From NCBI RefSeq assembly GCF_037201805.1, contig NZ_CP147404.1, positions 1,512,001 through 1,576,000 on the forward strand: 64,000 bases of DNA. The letters run 5' to 3'. Position numbers and translations under genes: made by a program. The number at the start of each line of letters is the position of its first letter. The stretch's first letter is position 1. The DNA is from Bacillus sp. FJAT-52991. GTDB lineage: Bacteria > Bacillota > Bacilli > Bacillales > Domibacillaceae. Below are positions 59,446 through 64,000 of the stretch, piece by piece. The notes beneath the pieces were generated by a model. It was not told the DNA's origin, ran no database searches, and was given only the letters and a program-made list of their open reading frames with translations.

Positions 59446-59745
59446 TTATGACTCTGGACTTGCTTCACTATAATGATCACGACAATAGGTAAAGATCATT
59501 TCTACTTCATCTTCTTCTAATTCAAAATCTAGCACTTGATCCGTCGCTCGGTCATAGAGGTGGTAGTGAATAATTTTTTGTTGTTCACCATCTACCATGT
59601 ATAGAACACGAATGTAAAAGCCAGATTCAGAATATAATTCATCTTCCTCATCTACCTCAGCGTACAAACGAAATTCGTATCGATCTCCTGATAATAATCC
59701 AAACGGGTCTTTTAACCATTCTACTGTATGTCTAGTTATATTCAT
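59446..59745 (-). CDS. DUF6509-like small acidic protein (99 aa)
   Basis: The 99-residue product begins MNITRHTVEWLKDPFGLLSG with GDRYEFRLYAEVDEEDELYS and has an acidic C-terminal helix. From memory this resembles the DUF6509 family of bacilli; no function is known. AAAGGATGG lies upstream of the ATG. Confidence 0.6.
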   Translation of the reverse strand: MNITRHTVEWLKDPFGLLSGDRYEFRLYAEVDEEDELYSESGFYIRVLYMVDGEQQKIIHYHLYDRATDQVLDFELEEDEVEMIFTYCRDHYSEASPES

Positions 59746-59971
59746 TCATATGACCATCCTTTTAAGAAATATCTTTCTTATTCTAACACAACTATGGGAC
59801 GATCGACATCTATTCGAATGAATGGAAAAAGGTTGAGAAAAAATTATTTTTTTCGTATGTTTCTTTGTAAAACCGTACAAAATAGTCTAATAATACTTTG
59901 AACGCTCAACTTATTTGAGAAATGATTCATTTTCAATATAATGGAGTTAGCATGATATAAAGGAGGTTCGC

Positions 59972-60790
59972 ATGAAGAAGTTTTTCTTGTCGTTGTTATC
60001 CCTTTTAGTTAGTGTAGTCATTGGACTTGCCATATGGATTTATTATCCTAAATATAAAATTAATCAAATGCAAGAACAGTCAGTTACTGTCGCTTCACAA
60101 GAAGACCTCACCTATATTGATCATTTCCGGACGCTTGATCAAACTTATTTAAACCATTTAGCGATTGGTGATTCGATTATTACCGGTATTGGAGCGGAAG
60201 GAGAAGAGAATTTTGTTGATCACTTTTCAAAAGAATTAGAGCAACAAACAAATAAACAGGTGATTACGCAAAATGAAGGAATCCCAGGTGCGAGCAGTTC
60301 GCAGCTAAACGCTTTAGTTCAAAAAGGAACGTTTGATCAACAAATAAAGGACGCGGATTTAATTACTATTAATGTAGGTGGGAATGATATCCTGCAAACG
60401 ATGGAAGGGATGGATTCCAGTAAAGTATTTCAATCGTTTGACTCGATGCAATCAACATTTATCAATAATTTAACTGAGATTTCTAGAAAAATTAGAGAAA
60501 CGAACGAAGATGCGACTATCGTTTTTTTAGAAATGTATAATCCACTTGAACAAAATCATGAACTTTACGACATTGCCGATCAACTGCTTCCAAAATGGAA
60601 CGTAAAGATTTATGAATTAGCCAGCAGTTTAGATTATTCATTAGTGATGCAAACAACAAAAGTGATCAACAGCAACCACCAGCAATACTTATCCTCCGAT
60701 GGCGTCCATCCGAACTCGTTAGGGTATATAGCGCTTTCGAAACAAATGCTTGAGCAATTAAGGAAGAAGCCATTTATGAAGTCGGCTTAA
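59972..60790 (+). CDS. SGNH/GDSL-type esterase with N-terminal membrane anchor
   Basis: The 272-residue product has one hydrophobic anchor (LSLLSLLVSVVIGLAIWIY), then an SGNH hydrolase: nucleophile Ser in AIGDSIITG (block I), Gly/Asn of blocks II/III in IPGASSSQLNALV and INVGGNDIL, and Asp/His of block V in SDGVHPNSLGY. The active site would face outside. Likely substrates are acyl esters of cell wall polymers or lipids. AAAGGAGG precedes the ATG. Own terminator follows. Confidence 0.85.
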   Translation: MKKFFLSLLSLLVSVVIGLAIWIYYPKYKINQMQEQSVTVASQEDLTYIDHFRTLDQTYLNHLAIGDSIITGIGAEGEENFVDHFSKELEQQTNKQVITQNEGIPGASSSQLNALVQKGTFDQQIKDADLITINVGGNDILQTMEGMDSSKVFQSFDSMQSTFINNLTEISRKIRETNEDATIVFLEMYNPLEQNHELYDIADQLLPKWNVKIYELASSLDYSLVMQTTKVINSNHQQYLSSDGVHPNSLGYIALSKQMLEQLRKKPFMKSA

Positions 60791-60815
60791 ATTACATTAT
60801 TAAGAACTAGTTAGA

Positions 60816-60842
60816 ACACCAGTGAGCACTGGTGTTTTTTGC
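60816..60842 (+). terminator. Terminator of the GDSL esterase gene
   Basis: ACACCAGTG and CACTGGTGT form a 9-bp stem around AG, followed by TTTTT. Confidence 0.85.
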
Positions 60843-61034
60843 TATTGTAGCTACATGAAACACGCCCGTAATTTTGATGAAAAACAACTTTTTTCTTACA
60901 CAGTGTAGGTATTTTGATATATTGTCAAATTTTCTTTTTATTATTTCGGATGAATGTGATACATTATATAAAAATAAGTATAACACTTTTGTAGATATTC
61001 TATAAAATATAACACACTTATTGTCGAAAAGAGG

Positions 61035-61673
61035 GTGGTAATCATTAAACTATCTAATCGCCAAGATGAAATCCTGCAAATGGTAAAGCGAAGTGGGCCC
61101 ATAACTGGGAATGAAATCGCGAAGAAGCTCTCGGTGTCCAGAGCAGCGTTAAGATCAGATCTCGCCATTTTAACGAGTTCTGGGAATTTAGAAGCAAGGC
61201 CTCGAGTTGGTTATTTTTATAACAAAGACTTGCAAGTAATGCGTCATTCAGAACGGTTTATTCAACAAAAAGTGAATGACTTTAAAGCCAATCCGATTGT
61301 CGTGGAGAAATCAACTTCTGTCTACGAAGCTATTGTTCAATTGTTTTTAGAAGATGTTGGTACGCTTTACGCGGTAGATTCAGAGGGACATTTGAGTGGG
61401 GTGGTTTCTCGGAAAGACTTACTGAGAGCGGCTCTTGGAAATAGAGACCTTCAAGAAGTGCCAGTAAGTGTGATTATGACGAGGATGCCAAATATTACGA
61501 CCATTAATCCTGAAGATACGTTGCTGGAAGCGGCAAAGAAAATGATTAATTTTCATATTGATTCCTTACCTGTTGTGAGGGAAGTAGAGGGTAGGAAAAA
61601 TACATATTCGCTATTAGGGCGGATCACGAAAACAACAATAACAAGAGCTTATTTAGAAATCATTGAAGGATAA
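61035..61673 (+). CDS. ccpN: CcpN-type transcriptional repressor (HTH plus CBS domains)
   Basis: The 212-residue product has an N-terminal DeoR-like helix-turn-helix (QDEILQMVKRSGPITGNEIA, KKLSVSRAALRSDLAIL) and two CBS domains from about residue 80 (TSVYEAIVQLFLEDVGTLYA, NPEDTLLEAAKKMINFHIDS). This is the architecture of CcpN (YqzB), which represses gluconeogenic genes (gapB, pckA) on glucose. It is followed by yqfL as in other bacilli and here by ppdK. The GTG start directly follows GAGG; an ATT at 61044 has a better-spaced site, so the true start is uncertain. Confidence 0.9.
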   Translation: MVIIKLSNRQDEILQMVKRSGPITGNEIAKKLSVSRAALRSDLAILTSSGNLEARPRVGYFYNKDLQVMRHSERFIQQKVNDFKANPIVVEKSTSVYEAIVQLFLEDVGTLYAVDSEGHLSGVVSRKDLLRAALGNRDLQEVPVSVIMTRMPNITTINPEDTLLEAAKKMINFHIDSLPVVREVEGRKNTYSLLGRITKTTITRAYLEIIEG

Positions 61674-61700
61674 TAACACTTGAGGGGAGCTGCTAAAGTA

Positions 61701-62516
61701 TTGGAGCGAAAAGAAGTGGTCTATGTAGTTTCTGACTCGGTTGGGGAAACAGCTGAGTTTGTCGTAAAAGCAGTCGCAACACAGTTCAACGGCAGCAAAG
61801 TGGACATTCGCAGAAATTCATATGTGGATGATATTGAAGATATTGAAGATGTCATTATGTTGGCTCGCAACGAACTGTCGATCATTGCTTATACGATTGT
61901 TATTCCTCCTTTAAAGGAATATTTAGATAAAAGAGCAAAAGAAGAAGGAATTATCGCGATTGATTTACTTAATCCATTAATGAACGCCTTTGAGACAAGG
62001 TTTAACAAAGAGCCTCATCGTAGTCCAGGGGTCATGAGAAAGCTGGACGAAGAATATTTTCGGAGAATTGAAGCGATTGAATTCGCCGTTAAATATGATG
62101 ATGGTCGTGATCCAAGAGGGGTTACACAGGCAGACATTGTGTTAATTGGCGTTTCGCGGACGTCAAAAACACCATTATCCATGTATTTAGCACATAAACG
62201 GTTTAAAGTAGCTAATGTCCCGTTAGTTCCAGAAGTGTCTCCACCGGATGAATTGTTTGAAATTCCAAGAAAAAATTGTATTGGCCTGGTGATTTCTCCA
62301 GATCAATTAAATGAAATACGCAAGGAGCGATTAAAGGCATTAGGACTAACATCCAAAGCAAATTATGCAAGCTTTGAGCGGATTCTTGGTGAACTAGATT
62401 ACGCTGAAAAAATTATGAAGCGTGTCGGTTGTCCGATTATTAATGTATCCAATAAGGCAGTAGAAGAGACGGCTGGCTTAATTTTAGAAGTGTTGAAAAA
62501 AGAGAGGAGTTTTTAA
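61701..62516 (+). CDS. yqfL: PPDK regulatory protein (DUF299 kinase/pyrophosphorylase)
   Basis: The 271-residue product has VVYVVSDSVGETAEFVVKAV at the start and the ADP-binding P-loop GVSRTSKTPLSMYLAH near residue 150, followed by KVANVPLVPEVSPPDELFE. Members phosphorylate and dephosphorylate pyruvate, phosphate dikinase on a threonine, using ADP and phosphate. The TTG at 61701 is preferred to the one at 61680 because GAGGGGAG lies between them. Directly upstream of ppdK with overlapping stop and start, consistent with regulating that enzyme. Confidence 0.92.
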   Translation: MERKEVVYVVSDSVGETAEFVVKAVATQFNGSKVDIRRNSYVDDIEDIEDVIMLARNELSIIAYTIVIPPLKEYLDKRAKEEGIIAIDLLNPLMNAFETRFNKEPHRSPGVMRKLDEEYFRRIEAIEFAVKYDDGRDPRGVTQADIVLIGVSRTSKTPLSMYLAHKRFKVANVPLVPEVSPPDELFEIPRKNCIGLVISPDQLNEIRKERLKALGLTSKANYASFERILGELDYAEKIMKRVGCPIINVSNKAVEETAGLILEVLKKERSF

Positions 62517-64000
62517 TGATGGGGAAGTTTGTATATTTATTTCATGAAGGTCAAGGCGATATGAAAGAGTTACTAGGAGGAAAAGGAGCCAATTTAGCAG
62601 AAATGACGAATATTGGTTTGCCAGTTCCGTACGGTTTTACAATTACCACTGAAGCTTGTAATGCTTATTATGAATCAGGTAAAGCCATTCCTTCTGTAGT
62701 AGAACAGCAAACAATTGAAGCTTTAAACCGTTTAGAAGAGAAAATGGAGAAAAAGCTTGGAGACCCTGAGAATCCGTTACTCGTTTCTGTTCGGTCCGGT
62801 TCTGTCTTCTCCATGCCTGGAATGATGGATACGATCTTAAACCTTGGGATGAACGATGAAACGGTCGTCGGGATGGCCAAATTAACAAATAATCCGCGCT
62901 TTGCCTATGACTCTTACCGTCGTTTCATTCAAATGTTCAGCAATGTTGTTCTTGAAATCGATACTTACTATTTCGAACAATTACTAGAAGAAACCCGGGA
63001 ACAAAAAGGGTATTCATCTGACCCAGAATTAACGGCTGAAGATTGGAAAGAAGTGATTGTAGGCTATAAGGAGATTGTCAAAAAACATACGAAAAAAGCA
63101 TTCCCGCAAGATCCAAAGGAACAGCTTTTCTTAGCGATCAATGCCGTGTTTAATTCTTGGAATAATCAGCGTGCCATTATTTATCGCCGTCTAAATAAAA
63201 TTCCTGATCATCTTGGAACAGCGGTGAATATTCAAAGCATGGTATTTGGAAATATGGGGAATGATTCTGGTACAGGAGTCGCTTTCACAAGAAATCCGTC
63301 AACGGGCGAATCTGTTCTTTACGGTGAATACTTAATCAATGCCCAAGGAGAAGATGTGGTAGCGGGTATTCGCACACCGCAGCCGATTGCTACTTTACAA
63401 GAAGAAATGCCAGAAGTGTACAAGCAGTTTACAGAGACATGCCATCAATTAGAGCAACATTATCAAGAAATGCAGGATATCGAATTCACAGTAGAACGTG
63501 GAAAACTATTTATCTTGCAAACACGTAATGGAAAGCGTACAGCACAAGCAGCTATTCGCATAGCGGTAGAAATGGAGCAAGAAGGAATTATTGATAAAAA
63601 GACGGCGCTTCTTCGTGTCGATCCTGATCAATTAAATCAACTTTTGCATCGCCGTATTGATGATTCTATTGCAAAGGAAATTTTAGCAAAAGGTTTACCA
63701 GCCTCTCCAGGTGCCGCTACAGGTCAAGTCGTGTTCGATGCGGATGAGGCAGAACAATTAGCCAGTCAAGGACAAAAAGTGATCCTTGTCCGTCCTGAAA
63801 CGACGCCAGATGATATTCATGGTATTGTCACTTCACAAGCGATTGTGACAAGCCGCGGTGGAATGACAAGCCATGCAGCTGTTGTGGCAAGAGGAATGGG
63901 TAAAGCATGTATTTGCGGCTGCGAGGCTTTAAAAATAGATTTAAAGGCTAAACAATTTATGGTTGGCGAAACGGTAGTCAACTATGGAGAGATCATCACG
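62516..64000 (+). CDS. ppdK: Pyruvate, phosphate dikinase (partial, runs off the window)
   Basis: The first 495 residues of a protein normally near 880. It starts with the nucleotide-binding domain (LLGGKGANLAEMTNIGLPVP, SVRSGSVFSMPGMMDT, RNPSTGESVLYGEYLINAQG) and reaches the phosphohistidine domain with the catalytic His in TSRGGMTSHAAVVARGMGK; the C-terminal pyruvate-binding barrel lies beyond the window. It converts pyruvate, ATP and Pi to PEP, AMP and PPi, reversibly. The ATG at 62516 overlaps the yqfL stop; a second ATG follows directly. Ribosome site AGAGAGGAG. Confidence 0.95.
   Translation, partial: MMGKFVYLFHEGQGDMKELLGGKGANLAEMTNIGLPVPYGFTITTEACNAYYESGKAIPSVVEQQTIEALNRLEEKMEKKLGDPENPLLVSVRSGSVFSMPGMMDTILNLGMNDETVVGMAKLTNNPRFAYDSYRRFIQMFSNVVLEIDTYYFEQLLEETREQKGYSSDPELTAEDWKEVIVGYKEIVKKHTKKAFPQDPKEQLFLAINAVFNSWNNQRAIIYRRLNKIPDHLGTAVNIQSMVFGNMGNDSGTGVAFTRNPSTGESVLYGEYLINAQGEDVVAGIRTPQPIATLQEEMPEVYKQFTETCHQLEQHYQEMQDIEFTVERGKLFILQTRNGKRTAQAAIRIAVEMEQEGIIDKKTALLRVDPDQLNQLLHRRIDDSIAKEILAKGLPASPGAATGQVVFDADEAEQLASQGQKVILVRPETTPDDIHGIVTSQAIVTSRGGMTSHAAVVARGMGKACICGCEALKIDLKAKQFMVGETVVNYGEIIT

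Overview
The window comes from a low-GC, endospore-forming Gram-positive bacterium of the family Bacillaceae. The evidence is AAGGAGG-type ribosome binding sites, many TTG/GTG starts, lipobox lipoproteins, a CotD-type spore coat protein, a Spo0M-like protein, a multi-PAS sporulation-type kinase, the CcpN/YqfL pair and a Bacillus-style cold shock gene. Genus and species cannot be fixed by eye. No rRNA, tRNA or CRISPR array was seen.

Positions 1-4950 are a decaying prophage or phage-like island: small early-type proteins (zinc ribbon, YopX-like, IDEAL-domain), a frameshifted antirepressor and an ArpU-type regulator cut short at what looks like an IS3-type end. A His/Cys-rich tandem-repeat protein lies inside it on the minus strand. 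Positions 5200-8400 hold minus-strand genes (polysaccharide deacetylase, CotD, a frameshifted lipoprotein, a DUF1259 protein). Positions 8900-14900 are ordinary chromosome: parE-parC (topoisomerase IV) and an alanine/Na+ symporter, followed by an orphan four-PAS histidine kinase.

Positions 17480-36300 are the most interesting part. A near-perfect Fur box precedes a two-gene lipoprotein operon: an unrecognised 691-residue lipoprotein and a beta-propeller/di-heme MauG-like protein. After mscL comes a sigma-54 activator gene, a 44-bp perfect palindrome, a canonical -24/-12 promoter, and then a long operon: alcohol dehydrogenase, aldehyde dehydrogenase, and the quinohemoprotein amine dehydrogenase (QHNDH) genes qhpC (gamma), qhpA (alpha, di-heme lipoprotein), qhpD (radical SAM thioether cross-linker), qhpB (beta-propeller), two U32-family proteins resembling UbiV and UbiU, an ABC exporter (qhpF) and a subtilisin-like leader protease (qhpE). 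The flavin monooxygenase QhpG, which hydroxylates the cofactor tryptophan in proteobacteria, is not in the cluster. The U32 pair belongs to a family now known to contain O2-independent, Fe-S-dependent hydroxylases, so it may do the same job by different chemistry. As a pathway, an exported lipid-anchored QHNDH would oxidise amines to aldehydes outside the membrane and the dehydrogenases would handle the aldehydes inside.

Positions 36300-53800 are mixed housekeeping and accessory genes: YwaF-like membrane protein, HAD phosphatase, GH16 enzyme, methionine aminopeptidase, a Zur-box-controlled orphan zinc-binding lipoprotein, an FAD/Rieske oxidoreductase, an Na+-dependent transporter, an aldehyde dehydrogenase, a cold shock protein, a cstA operon with two unknown partners, an aminotransferase and a YdjM-like protein. 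Positions 53850-57650 are a cobalamin riboswitch with an intrinsic terminator controlling class I ribonucleotide reductase (nrdE-nrdF plus a 55-residue protein). The right end carries a CoA-transferase, small unknown proteins, a GDSL esterase and the gluconeogenic unit ccpN-yqfL-ppdK, the last gene running off the window.

Several intergenic regions hold copies of an interspersed repeat with conserved hairpins, and at least four genes are broken or truncated.
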